The position numbers and the translations under genes were made by a program. This document shows, one piece after another, positions 16,736 to 25,002 of a stretch of 64,000 nucleotides of DNA; position 1 is the stretch's first letter, and each line of letters starts with the position of its first letter. The notes beneath the pieces were generated by a model. The model saw only the letters and a program-made list of their open reading frames with translations, ran no database searches and had not been told where the DNA came from. The stretch spans positions 107,857-171,856 of the forward strand of contig JACPIS010000023.1 of the NCBI GenBank assembly GCA_016187925.1. Reading direction: 5' to 3'. This stretch comes from Opitutia bacterium (GTDB taxonomy: Bacteria > Verrucomicrobiota > Verrucomicrobiia > Opitutales > Opitutaceae).

Positions 16736-17110
16736 CTATGTAGCATAGCCATACCGTCGGAGATGCATTTGCAGCAGGACATAGATGCCGAAGGTCGCGA
16801 TTGCCCAAGCAAAGACAAACAAGGTCTGTCGCCAGCCGAAATGGCTTACTTTCAAATTCATCACCAACCGACTGCCGTGAACTCCTCCAACTACAAGCGC
16901 TACGGACCACAGGGACGAGAATGTAGTGATGCCAATAGCGGTAATAGAATAGACCACATGCTCGGCATGCTTAGTAGCCGCCTCCCAAGGCGTGAGAATA
17001 AAGAAGTAAGCCAGCACCCAACTGGCAATAATTCCCACGGCTCCGAAAGAACGTGCGAACAGCTCGAAAGCGTCCTTGGGTTCGTCTGACTCTGGCTCGG
17101 TATCGGGCAT
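16736..17110 (-). CDS. Small membrane protein, unknown
   Basis: A 124-residue protein starting MPDTEPESDEPKDAFELFAR. After a short acidic cytoplasmic start it has three hydrophobic segments (GIIASWVLAYFFIL, ITTFSSLWSVALVVGGV, LFVFAWAIATFGIYVLLQ). No family recognised. It has fewer GC-ending codons than its neighbours and sits next to hicAB, so it may be part of a small acquired patch. Confidence 0.6.
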   Translation of the reverse strand: MPDTEPESDEPKDAFELFARSFGAVGIIASWVLAYFFILTPWEAATKHAEHVVYSITAIGITTFSSLWSVALVVGGVHGSRLVMNLKVSHFGWRQTLFVFAWAIATFGIYVLLQMHLRRYGYAT

Positions 17111-17192
17111 TTTCAAATCATCTTGCCGTTGGCGTATATGAAGCAGGCGCAGGCGAACTCGGTCTGCATACGGCCGGTGGGGTGCCGATAAC

Positions 17193-17429
17193 TCAGACGA
17201 GCACGGCATCCCGCATCGGGCGGGTGTTGGCGGCGGGGAGAACCTGGCGTTGGCGACCGAGCTGAACAACCTCCGCGCGCACCAAAAGCCGTAGCTTGCG
17301 GTAGGTGGCCTCCTCGGTGGCTCCGTGACAGACCCCGCCCCACGGGAAGAGATCCGGGCAGTAGCCGACGTAGGCGCGGTCGGCTTCGCTCCAGCGGACA
17401 AACTTGAGATAGCGGTCTTCGGGCTTCAT
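17193..17429 (-). CDS. hicB: HicB-like antitoxin
   Basis: A 78-residue protein starting MKPEDRYLKFVRWSEADRAY. VGYCPDLFPWGGVCHGATEEA is the HicB beta-alpha core, which pairs with HicA and blocks it. No clear C-terminal DNA-binding domain remains, so it is a short HicB. Its ATG overlaps the hicA stop by 4 bp, the classic toxin-first hicAB arrangement. Confidence 0.8.
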   Translation of the reverse strand: MKPEDRYLKFVRWSEADRAYVGYCPDLFPWGGVCHGATEEATYRKLRLLVRAEVVQLGRQRQVLPAANTRPMRDAVLV

Positions 17430-17626
17430 CGGGTCGCTTCGCGTATGGCGTTGCTGACTTGTTTCTCCTGATAGTGATGTGCGTCGTCGCCGTCTTTGCC
17501 ACTCAAAATTACCGCGCCCATCAGACGCGGATGCCGGAATTTCCGGTGGGAGCCCTTGCCGCCGGAAACCACCACAAATCCCACTCTGGCTAGATCGGAG
17601 ATCAATTGGCGGATTTTCCGAGGCAT
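17426..17626 (-). CDS. hicA: HicA-like mRNA interferase toxin
   Basis: A 66-residue double-stranded-RNA-binding-fold protein. LISDLARVGFVVVSGGKGSHRKFRHP contains the family context GKGSHRKF with the catalytic histidine. HicA toxins cleave mRNA independently of the ribosome. Gene order, size and ATGA overlap with hicB support a complete type II toxin-antitoxin pair. Confidence 0.85.
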   Translation of the reverse strand: MPRKIRQLISDLARVGFVVVSGGKGSHRKFRHPRLMGAVILSGKDGDDAHHYQEKQVSNAIREATR

Positions 17627-17674
17627 AAACGTGCGAAGGGTTGGGCGCGAGCGGGCTCGCAGCCTGTGAGGGAC

Positions 17675-18961
17675 TCAAACCAGCTTGCCGTTGGCGTAGA
17701 CGATCTTGCCGCCGACGATGGTGGTTCTCACGCGGCCGGTGAGTTTCTGGCCGTGCCACGGAGAGTTGCGGGACTTGGAGAAGCCCTTCGTGGCGTCGTA
17801 GGTCCATTGCTCATCGGGGGCGAAGACGCAGACGTCGGCGTTGGCGCCGGGGGCGAGGGTGCCGGCGGGCAGCTTGAGCACGTCGGCGGCGCGGCGCGTC
17901 ATGAGGTCGATGACGGCGGGCAGCTTGAACTTGTTCTGGCGGACGAGCACGTCGAGGCAGACGGCGAGCGCGGTCTCGAGGCCGAGGATGCCGTTGGGGG
18001 CGTAGTCGAACTCGCGGTCTTTCTCGTCGGGTGTGTGCGGGGCGTGGTCAGTGCCGATGCAGTCGAGCGTGCCGTCCTTGAGGCCGGCGATGATGGCCCG
18101 GCGGTCCGCCTCGGTGCGGAGCGGCGGGTTCATCTTGAAGTTGGTGTCGTAGGTGGCGAGTGCCTCGTCGGTGAGGGCGATATGGTGCGGCGTGGCCTCG
18201 GCGGTGACGCGGATGCCGTCCTGCTTCGCGCGGCGCATGAGCTCGACGGACCGGGCGGAGCTGATGTGCTGCATGTGGATGTGCGCGCCGGAGTAGGCGG
18301 AGAGGATGATGTTGCGCGCGACGATGATGTCCTCGGCGGCGTGCGGCCAGCCCTTGAGGCCGAGGCGGGTGGAGACGACGCCCTCGTTCATGACAGCGCC
18401 CTTGGTCATCGACTCGTCCTGGCAGTGGTCGAGGAGGGGCAGGTCGAACATCTTCGAGTATTCGGCGGCGCGGCGCATCAGCTCGTTGGACTGGACGCAG
18501 AGGCCGTCGTCGGTGAGGGCGACGGCGCCGGCGTTCTTGAGCGTGCCGTGCGGGGCGAGCTGCTCGGCCTTCATGCCGACGGTGATGCAGCCGGTGGGGT
18601 AGACGCGGACGGGCGCCTTGGCGGCGGCGGCGTTGATGAGCTGGATGGTGCCGGCGTTGTCGACGGGCGGCGAGGTGTTGGGCATGCACACGACCGTCGT
18701 GAACCCGCCCGCGGCGGCGGCCTGCGCGCCGGTGAGGATGGTCTCCTTGTGCGTCTGGCCCGGCTCGCGGAAATGCACGTGGATGTCGACGAGGCCCGGG
18801 CAGACGACGAGCCCGGCGGCGTCGAGCACGCGGGCGGACTTCTTCTGCGCGGCGGTGAGGCTTTTGACGAACTTGCCGTCGGCGATGAAGACATCGCCCT
18901 GGGCGTCGTGCCGGGAGGCGGGGTCGATGACGCGGCCGTTTTTGATCCAGAGGGAGGACAT
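17675..18961 (-). CDS. pyrC: Dihydroorotase
   Basis: A 428-residue amidohydrolase closing carbamoyl-aspartate to dihydroorotate. DIHVHFREPGQT (59-70) supplies the first zinc histidines, TAEATPHH and CIGTDHAPHTPDEK the later metal and catalytic residues. It is a class I (PyrC/long) dihydroorotase. It is the last gene of pyrR-pyrB-pyrC, 93 bp after pyrB with an AT-rich inverted repeat between them. Confidence 0.93.
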   Translation of the reverse strand: MSSLWIKNGRVIDPASRHDAQGDVFIADGKFVKSLTAAQKKSARVLDAAGLVVCPGLVDIHVHFREPGQTHKETILTGAQAAAAGGFTTVVCMPNTSPPVDNAGTIQLINAAAAKAPVRVYPTGCITVGMKAEQLAPHGTLKNAGAVALTDDGLCVQSNELMRRAAEYSKMFDLPLLDHCQDESMTKGAVMNEGVVSTRLGLKGWPHAAEDIIVARNIILSAYSGAHIHMQHISSARSVELMRRAKQDGIRVTAEATPHHIALTDEALATYDTNFKMNPPLRTEADRRAIIAGLKDGTLDCIGTDHAPHTPDEKDREFDYAPNGILGLETALAVCLDVLVRQNKFKLPAVIDLMTRRAADVLKLPAGTLAPGANADVCVFAPDEQWTYDATKGFSKSRNSPWHGQKLTGRVRTTIVGGKIVYANGKLV

Positions 18962-18973
18962 AGGAGAAGGATT

Positions 18974-19035
18974 AAGTAACAAGTATCAAGTGGCAGGAGG
19001 CAGCGTGGCGGTGGGTGCTGGGGTTCTTGTTACTT
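18974..19035. repeat. Inverted repeat between pyrB and pyrC
   Basis: AAGTAACAAG at 18974-18983 is exactly inverted as CTTGTTACTT at 19026-19035, with further AAGTGGC/CACTTG-like matches around. It is AT-rich against a GC-rich background; it could fold in pyrBC mRNA or be a remnant mobile repeat. Confidence 0.55.
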
Positions 19036-19054
19036 GGAACTTGTCACTTGTGAC

Positions 19055-19999
19055 TTATTCGACCGGGGCGACGTGTTCGGGCTGGCCGCCGGCGCAGAGG
19101 TAGAGGACGGCCATGCGGACGGCGATGCCGTTGGTCACCTGCTGGAGGATGACACTGCGGCCGGAGTCGGCGAGGGCGCTGTCGATCTCGACGCCGCGGT
19201 TGATCGGGCCCGGGTGCATGATGATGGCGTCGGGCTTGAGCCAGGCGGCGCGCGTCTGGTTGAGGCCGAACATGCCGGTGTATTCGCCGAGCGAGGGGAA
19301 GAGACCGACGGCCTGGCGCTCGTGCTGGATGCGCAGGAGCATGACGACGTCGGCGTCGGCGAGGGCGGAGCGGAGGTTGTGCGAGACGGTGACGCCGAGG
19401 GGCTCGAACCAATGCGGCACGAGCGTGGACGGACCGACGATGGTGACATTGGCGCCGAGTTTGGTGAGGGCGTGGATGTCCGAGCGGGCGACGCGGCTGA
19501 AGAGAATGTCGCCGAGGATGACGACTTTCTTGCCCTTCACCGTGCCGAGCTTCTCGCGCATGGTGAACACGTCGAGCATGGCCTGCGTCGGGTGCTCGTG
19601 CGCGCCGTCGCCGGCGTTGACGACGGGGATGCCGAGGCGCTCGCTCAGGTAGCGCGGCGAGCCGCTGGCGGAGTGCCGGAGCACGATCATGTCGGCGTGG
19701 AGCGCCTGGATGTTCAGCGCGGTGTCCTTGAGGGTCTCGCCCTTGGTCGTGCTGGAGTGGGCGGCGTCGAAAGAGATGACCTCGGCGCTGAGGAGCTTGG
19801 CGGCCATCTCGAAGGAGATGCGGGTGCGCGTGCTCGGCTCGAGGAAGAGGTTGACGATGGTCTTGCCGCGGAGGGCGGGGACCTTCTTCACGCGGCGGTC
19901 GAGGATGCGGCGGAAGGCGCCGGCGGTGGCGAGCACCTGCTCGATCTCGGCGGTGCTGAGATCTTCGATGGTGAGGAAGTGTTTGCGCGTCCAGGGCAC
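19055..19999 (-). CDS. pyrB: Aspartate carbamoyltransferase catalytic subunit
   Basis: A 314-residue carbamoyltransferase joining carbamoyl phosphate and aspartate. LFLEPSTRTRISFE (51-64) is the carbamoyl-phosphate motif, with VNAGDGAHEHPTQAMLD and MHPGPINRG as further active-site signatures. No pyrI regulatory subunit is adjacent; with pyrR just upstream, control is more likely at the RNA level. Confidence 0.95.
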   Translation of the reverse strand: MPWTRKHFLTIEDLSTAEIEQVLATAGAFRRILDRRVKKVPALRGKTIVNLFLEPSTRTRISFEMAAKLLSAEVISFDAAHSSTTKGETLKDTALNIQALHADMIVLRHSASGSPRYLSERLGIPVVNAGDGAHEHPTQAMLDVFTMREKLGTVKGKKVVILGDILFSRVARSDIHALTKLGANVTIVGPSTLVPHWFEPLGVTVSHNLRSALADADVVMLLRIQHERQAVGLFPSLGEYTGMFGLNQTRAAWLKPDAIIMHPGPINRGVEIDSALADSGRSVILQQVTNGIAVRMAVLYLCAGGQPEHVAPVE

Positions 20000-20017
20000 G
20001 GGGAGGGCGGTTGAGAG

Positions 20018-20662
20018 TTAGAGGGCGGATTGGCGGCTGGCCGGGGCGGCGATCACGCGGATGGCGTCGGCGGAAGGGTCGAGTGCATCGAGGTGGACGG
20101 TGACCTTCTCGGCGTCGGTCGCCGCAAGCACGAGGCCGGTGTAGTCGGCGGCGATGGGCAGGCGGCGGCCGCTGCGGTCGACGAGCACGGCGAGTTCCAC
20201 CTTGGTCGGGCGGCCGTGGTCGAAGAGCTCGTCGAGCGCGGCCTTCACGGTGCGGCCGGAGTAGAGCACGTCGTCGACGAGAATGACGGTGGCGCCGTTG
20301 ACGTCGTGCGGGATGAGGGTCGGCACGAATTCCTTGGGGATGGGGCGCTGCCCGATGTCGTCGCGATGGAAGCTGATGTCGATGGTGCCGGTGCCGCAGG
20401 CGAGGCCGGATTTGCGCAGGCGCTGGGCGACGCGCTCGGTCAGGACGATGCCGCCGTTGGCGATGCCGAGGAGAAGCAGATGGCCGTTGCCACGGTGGTG
20501 GCGGATGATCCCGGAAACGACGCTCTCGATGGCCTCATGGACTTTTTTTGCGTCGTGTTTTTTCGGTGTGCCCACGAGCCCGAGGTTTTGAGGCCCGGCT
20601 TGGCGGGCGTCCAGCGCAAACACGGGAAAACCTGTGATTAGCCGGGAAGTGATGCGATGCAA
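20018..20662 (-). CDS. pyrR: Pyr operon regulator / uracil phosphoribosyltransferase
   Basis: PRTase-fold protein of 214 residues that in other bacteria binds pyr mRNA in response to UMP and has uracil phosphoribosyltransferase activity. TVILVDDVLYSGRTVKAALDEL (about 124-145) is the PRPP loop and matches PyrR closely. PyrR is usually about 180 residues, so the start may be the in-frame GTG at 20623, which also removes the 25-bp overlap with the upstream SRAP gene. I see no clear PyrR attenuator in the short upstream sequence. Confidence 0.9.
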   Translation of the reverse strand: MHRITSRLITGFPVFALDARQAGPQNLGLVGTPKKHDAKKVHEAIESVVSGIIRHHRGNGHLLLLGIANGGIVLTERVAQRLRKSGLACGTGTIDISFHRDDIGQRPIPKEFVPTLIPHDVNGATVILVDDVLYSGRTVKAALDELFDHGRPTKVELAVLVDRSGRRLPIAADYTGLVLAATDAEKVTVHLDALDPSADAIRVIAAPASRQSAL

Positions 20663-21312
20663 TCGGGCGCCTCATAGGCGGTGCGGTTCATGCGCGGGTC
20701 GACGCGGTGGCTGGCCATCATGCTGGCAGGCAGGGGGCGGCAGAGCTGGGCGACCCGGGCCGGATCGAGCGGCTGGTCGCCCAGCCAGGCCGGGCCGCTG
20801 TTGGGGCCGAGCACGACCGGCATGCGGTCGTGGATGGGCCGGAGCAGGGCGTTGGGCGTGGTCGTGACGACGGCGAAGGCCGCAGGCGCGGCCTCGGTCT
20901 CCGGCTGCCAGAGGCCGGCGAAGAAGAACGGCCGGTGCTCCTGCAGGTAAAAGTAGTGCGGCAGGCGCGCCGCGCCGGCCTTTTCCCATTCATAAAAACC
21001 GTCGGCGGGCACGAGGCAGCGGCGGTGCTGCGCCGCATCGCGGAAGGCCGGCTTGGCCAGCAGCGTCTCGGCGCGGGCGTTGGCGAGCAGAGTCGGGCGC
21101 TCCGCCGGGGTTCGCGCGGGCGAGGTGAGACCGAAGGACATTTTTTCCAACCGCACCCGGCCGCCGCGCCGGGTGACGACCGGCATGGCTTGGGTGAGGG
21201 CGGCGTTGTAGCGCGGCGCGAGGTCCTCCTCGTCGAGGTCGATGCCCACTCCCAGTTGCGCGCACAGGGCCACCACGGCTTGAATGTCCTTGAGAGTGTA
21301 GCGGCAGCACAT
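20638..21312 (-). CDS. SRAP-domain protein (abasic-site DNA-protein crosslinker)
   Basis: A 224-residue HMCES/YedK-family protein that covalently traps abasic sites in single-stranded DNA. It starts MCCRYTL, so Cys2 becomes the N-terminal nucleophile after Met removal; many homologues have MCGRY. PRYNAA, PADGFYEWEK (the active-site glutamate) and the HDRMPVVL histidine are present. The start at 21312 is fixed by the need for Cys2. It overlaps the longer form of pyrR and may be co-transcribed with it. Confidence 0.92.
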   Translation of the reverse strand: MCCRYTLKDIQAVVALCAQLGVGIDLDEEDLAPRYNAALTQAMPVVTRRGGRVRLEKMSFGLTSPARTPAERPTLLANARAETLLAKPAFRDAAQHRRCLVPADGFYEWEKAGAARLPHYFYLQEHRPFFFAGLWQPETEAAPAAFAVVTTTPNALLRPIHDRMPVVLGPNSGPAWLGDQPLDPARVAQLCRPLPASMMASHRVDPRMNRTAYEAPDCIASLPG

Positions 21313-21451
21313 GGGAGCGGTTTCGGCGTCAAAAATCCCGCATCGCACCGGCCGCGCAAGGCTCTTTCTGCCGCCCGGGCATGCCCAAGATGTGCCTATG
21401 GCTGGGCAAGATGCGCGTTGCTGGCGCCTTCCGAAGGAGTATCATCGGACC

Positions 21452-21901
21452 ATGAAAACCATCCTCGTGCCGGTCGATCTCTCCCGGGCGACGGCCCGGG
21501 TGTGCGACGCCGCCTGTTCGCTGGCGCAGGCCATCCGCGGGCGTTTGGTGCTGTTGCATGTGGTGCAACCACCGCCCGTCGAGTTGAACAGCTACGGCTT
21601 CGCCGTGGCGGACGTGCGGAGCATGCTCGCCGCTTTGGAGAAACGCGCGGCGCACAAGCTGCTCGCGCTCGGCCGCCGCTGCGCAAAATCCGGCCGGCCC
21701 GTGCGCGCCGTGCAACTGACCGGCAAACCCGTGCCGGCCATCCTCGCGCAGACGAAAGCCCTGAAGGCCGAGTTCATCGTGCTCGGCTCGCACGGCCACA
21801 ACGCCGCCTACGACCTGCTCGTGGGCAGCACGGCCCAGGGCATCCTGCGGAAGTCCCGCCGTCCCGTTTTGGTTGTCCCCATGCCGCGCCTGCGGCGCTA
21901 G
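21452..21901 (+). CDS. Universal stress protein (UspA family)
   Basis: A 149-residue single-domain Usp. MKTILVPVDLSRAT starts the fold, and VLGSHGHNAAYDLLVGSTAQ near the end is the GxxGHxx-type ATP-binding motif, with GILRKSRRPVLVVP closing it. GAAGGAG precedes the ATG. It lies 26 bp before a P-type ATPase on the same strand, so the pair is probably an operon linked to ion or energy stress. Confidence 0.9.
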   Translation: MKTILVPVDLSRATARVCDAACSLAQAIRGRLVLLHVVQPPPVELNSYGFAVADVRSMLAALEKRAAHKLLALGRRCAKSGRPVRAVQLTGKPVPAILAQTKALKAEFIVLGSHGHNAAYDLLVGSTAQGILRKSRRPVLVVPMPRLRR

Positions 21902-21927
21902 TCTCCGACCCTCTCCCTTGCTTTGCG

Positions 21928-24648
21928 ATGCCGGCGCCTGTCACTTGGCACGATTTGCCGGCCGACGCCGTGATGTCGGCCCTCGGCACGCGCGCGTCCG
22001 GCCTGACGGAGAAGGAAGCCGCGGAGCGGCACAGTGAACACGGATGGAACGAACTGCCCGAGACGCCGCGCCGCCCTTGGTGGCGCATCCTGCTCGCGCA
22101 ATGCCAGAGCCCGCTGATCTACCTGTTGCTGCTCGCGGCGGGCCTGGCCCTGGCCTTGGGCGAGCGTCGCGATGCCGCGGTGATCCTGGCCGTCGTGGTC
22201 ATCAACGCCCTCATCGGCGCCTTCCAGGAAGGCCGCGCGGAGCGCTCGATGGAGGCGCTCCGCCGGCTCTCCGCCGTGCGGGTGCGGGTCCGGCGCGACG
22301 GCCGGGTGCAGGAGATCGCAGCGCGCGAGCTGGTGCCGGGGGATATGCTGGAACTGGCGGCCGGCGACGCCGTGGTGGCTGACGCCCGTCTGCTCGAGGC
22401 GGTGGTGCTGGAGGCGGCCGAGGCCGCGCTCACGGGCGAGTCGGCGCCGGTAGCCAAGCACGCCGGGACGCTCGTGGCGGACACGTTGCTGGCCGAGCGC
22501 ACCAACATGATTTACTCCGGCACGCACCTGACCACCGGTCGCGGCCGCGCCGTCGTGGTGGCCATCGGGCTGGCCACCGAGGTGGGGCGCATCGCGCGCA
22601 TGACGGCCACGGCCGTGGAGCCCAGCACGCCGCTCGAGGGGCGCATCGCGCAATTCGGCCGGCAGCTCGTGGTGGTGGCGTGCGCGCTGTTCGTCGTCGT
22701 CATGGGCATCGGCCTGTGGCGCGGCGTGCCGTTGACGGATTTGCTGATGGTGGCGATCAGCCAGATGGTGTCGCTGGTGCCCGAGGGGCTGCCGGTGGCC
22801 ATGACCGTCGCCTTGGCGGTCGGCATGCAGCGGATGGCGCGGCAGCGGGCCATCGTGCGGCGGCTCGCAGCGGTCGAGACGCTCGGCGCGACGAGTGTCA
22901 TTTGCACGGACAAGACCGGCACCCTGACAAAAAACGAAATGACGGTCACCACCGTGTGGTTGCCGGATGACCGGAGCTTCAAGGTCACCGGAGTCGGTTA
23001 CGGTCCGGAGGGCTGGTTCGAGGAGCACGACGGAGTGCGGGTGCCCGAGGCCGAGCAGGACGCGGGCCTGCGTCCGCTGCTGCACGCGGCGGTGCTGTGC
23101 AACGATGCGCAGCTGGTGCCGCCCGATGCGACCGATCCGCGGTGGCGCGTGCTCGGCGACCCGACCGAGGGGGCGTTGCTCACGCTGGCGATGAAAGGCT
23201 ACACCGATCCCGAGGACTTGCGGCGGCACTGGACGCGCCGGGCCGAGATTCCCTTTGATTCCGGCGAAAAGATGATGGCCACCCAGCACGGCCACCCGCA
23301 CGGGCACCAACGTGTGCTGCTCAAGGGCGCGCCCGAGCGCGTGCTCGAGCTGTGCACCTTCCTGCGGCGCGGCGAATCGGGTCTGCCCATGGAGGGGCCC
23401 CAGCGCAAACACGCGCTGGCCGTGGCGGACCAGATGGCCCGCCGGGGCCTGCGGGTGCTGGCGTTGGCCGAGGTGTACGATGGCCACCTGGATGAGACGG
23501 TCGGCTTCAAGCAGTTCCGGGAGCGCGCCGTGTTGCTCGGCCTCGTGGGGCAGATGGACCCGCCGCGCGAGGAGGTCGTGGTCGCCATCGACGAGTGCCG
23601 GCGCGCGGGCATCCGCCCGGTGATGGTCACGGGCGACCACAAGGCCACCGGGCTGGCCATCGCGGAGCAGATCGGACTGGCCCGCGCGGGCGACCGCGCC
23701 GTCGACGGCCGGGAATTGGAGGCGATGCCGGAGCAGGACTTGCTCGCCGAGATCGACCGCATCGCGGTATTCGCGCGGGTGCATCCGGCGCAAAAGCTGC
23801 GGATCGTCGAGGCGTTCCAGACCGGCCGCCGCGTCGTGGCGATGACCGGCGACGGCGTGAACGACGCGCCTGCCCTGGCGCGTGCCGACGTCGGCGTGGC
23901 CATGGGCATCACGGGCACCGAGGTGGCCAAGAGCGCGGCCAAGATCGTGATCGCCGACGATAATTTCGCGACCATCGTCCGCGCGGTGGAGCAGGGGCGG
24001 CTGGTCCACGCGAACATCCAGAAGCTGCTGCTGTTCCTTTTCGCGACGTCGATCGACGAGGTCATCGTGCTGCTCTCGGCGCTGCTGCTCGGCTGTCCGC
24101 TGCCGTTGCTCGCGGTGCAAATCCTGTGGATCAACCTCGTCACGGAGGGGACGCTGACCGTCAACCTCGTGATGGAAGGACCGGAGGGCGACGAGATGCA
24201 GCGGCCGCCCGTGCGGCCGGGCGGGTCGCTCATCACGTCGTCGATGCTGCGGCGCATGGCGCTCATGGTGCCGGCGTCCGTGGTGGCGACGCTCGGGTTC
24301 TTCCTCTGGCGGCTGTCGACCGGGGCGCCGCTGGAACTGGTGCGGACGGAGACGTTCACCGTGCTGGCGGTTTGCCAGTGGTTCAATGTGCTGAACTGCG
24401 AAAGCGCCACGCGCTCCGTGTTGCAATGCGGGGTGTGGCGCAACAAGTGGCTGCTCGGCGGTCTCGCGCTGGCCAACCTGCTGCAGCTCGCCGTCGTTTA
24501 CCTCGAGCCCATGAACCGGCTCTTCCACACCGTGCCGATCCCGGTCGGGGATTTCTTCCTCATCGGCGCCATCGCCAGCCTCGTGCTCTGGGTGGAGGAG
24601 ATCCGGAAGATCTTCGCGCGGCGGCGGGCTGATACCAATCGCCCGTAG
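21928..24648 (+). CDS. P-type cation-transporting ATPase (P2-like)
   Basis: A 906-residue P-type ATPase with an N-terminal cation-ATPase domain, about ten membrane segments and all catalytic motifs: LTGESAPV (actuator), PEGLPVAMT in TM4, phosphorylated Asp328 in DKTGTLTKNE, MVTGDHKATG and MTGDGVNDAPALARADVG. TM4 PEGLP and the overall layout resemble Ca/Na-type P2 pumps. In TM6 the usual NLVTDGxPA is NLVTEGTLTVNLVMEG, so the transported ion is uncertain. The last codons (DTNRP) fall in a dispersed repeat beginning at 24632. Confidence 0.9.
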   Translation: MPAPVTWHDLPADAVMSALGTRASGLTEKEAAERHSEHGWNELPETPRRPWWRILLAQCQSPLIYLLLLAAGLALALGERRDAAVILAVVVINALIGAFQEGRAERSMEALRRLSAVRVRVRRDGRVQEIAARELVPGDMLELAAGDAVVADARLLEAVVLEAAEAALTGESAPVAKHAGTLVADTLLAERTNMIYSGTHLTTGRGRAVVVAIGLATEVGRIARMTATAVEPSTPLEGRIAQFGRQLVVVACALFVVVMGIGLWRGVPLTDLLMVAISQMVSLVPEGLPVAMTVALAVGMQRMARQRAIVRRLAAVETLGATSVICTDKTGTLTKNEMTVTTVWLPDDRSFKVTGVGYGPEGWFEEHDGVRVPEAEQDAGLRPLLHAAVLCNDAQLVPPDATDPRWRVLGDPTEGALLTLAMKGYTDPEDLRRHWTRRAEIPFDSGEKMMATQHGHPHGHQRVLLKGAPERVLELCTFLRRGESGLPMEGPQRKHALAVADQMARRGLRVLALAEVYDGHLDETVGFKQFRERAVLLGLVGQMDPPREEVVVAIDECRRAGIRPVMVTGDHKATGLAIAEQIGLARAGDRAVDGRELEAMPEQDLLAEIDRIAVFARVHPAQKLRIVEAFQTGRRVVAMTGDGVNDAPALARADVGVAMGITGTEVAKSAAKIVIADDNFATIVRAVEQGRLVHANIQKLLLFLFATSIDEVIVLLSALLLGCPLPLLAVQILWINLVTEGTLTVNLVMEGPEGDEMQRPPVRPGGSLITSSMLRRMALMVPASVVATLGFFLWRLSTGAPLELVRTETFTVLAVCQWFNVLNCESATRSVLQCGVWRNKWLLGGLALANLLQLAVVYLEPMNRLFHTVPIPVGDFFLIGAIASLVLWVEEIRKIFARRRADTNRP

Positions 24649-24711
24649 GAAATAGACTATCGGGCCAGGTTCGATGAGGTAGGGCGCGACCGCTGGGCGC
24701 GCCGTAAGGAC
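24632..24711. repeat. Dispersed MITE-like repeat, copy 1
   Basis: Begins ATACCAATCGCCCGTAGGAA and runs through GTAGGGCGCGACCGCTGGGC to GCCGTAAGGAC. The same sequence, inverted, is at 50807-50890, where the element has both ends. Here only one terminal repeat is seen, so the copy looks truncated. It provides the ATPase stop codon. Confidence 0.75.
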
Positions 24712-24744
24712 TCGCGCAAGGGAACCTCCTGACGATTGCACTCC

Positions 24745-24802
24745 GGCCGGCCTTCGCCAAGGCTTCGGCCCGGCATTTTGCTTCTGCCTCAAAAGCAAAA
24801 TG
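24745..24802 (-). terminator. Hairpins directly after tRNA-Val
   Basis: CATTTTGCTT (24774-24783) pairs with AAGCAAAATG (24793-24802), touching the encoded CCA; beyond it lies GGCCGAAGCCTTGGCGAAGGCC (about 24749-24770). The layout copies the trailer of tRNA-Leu at 11371-11426. Confidence 0.55.
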
Positions 24803-24877
24803 GTGGACCCTACTGGACTCGAACCAGTGACCTTTTCCATGTCAAGGAAACGCTCTAACCAACTGAGCTAAGGGTCC
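24801..24877 (-). tRNA. tRNA-Val(GAC)
   Basis: Minus strand: acceptor GGACCCT pairs with AGGGTCC, discriminator A and encoded CCA. TAGCTCAGTTGGTTAGAGC is the D-arm, the loop TTGACAT gives anticodon GAC, and GGTTCGAGTCC the T-arm. Length 77 with CCA. Confidence 0.95.
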
Positions 24878-25002
24878 GGCGGAAGGCGAGGAGTGAACGA
24901 TTCGCCTCCGGTGGTGCAAGGATTATTTCTTTGAACCGCACTGTCATGGCTTCGCGAGCTTTTCGCGTGCATTTAAGGGCCTGCCAGCTAAACACCTGCC
25001 GC

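Noticed and set aside
18962..21312. PyrR-type attenuator or other riboswitch in the pyr region
   Set aside because: The gaps are short and the only structure seen (18974-19035) lies between pyrB and pyrC, without an anti-terminator/terminator pair.
21898..24840. 980-codon minus-strand frame opposite the P-type ATPase
   Set aside because: The plus strand has every P-type ATPase motif; the antisense product is His/Arg/Gln-rich without domains and runs into tRNA-Val.
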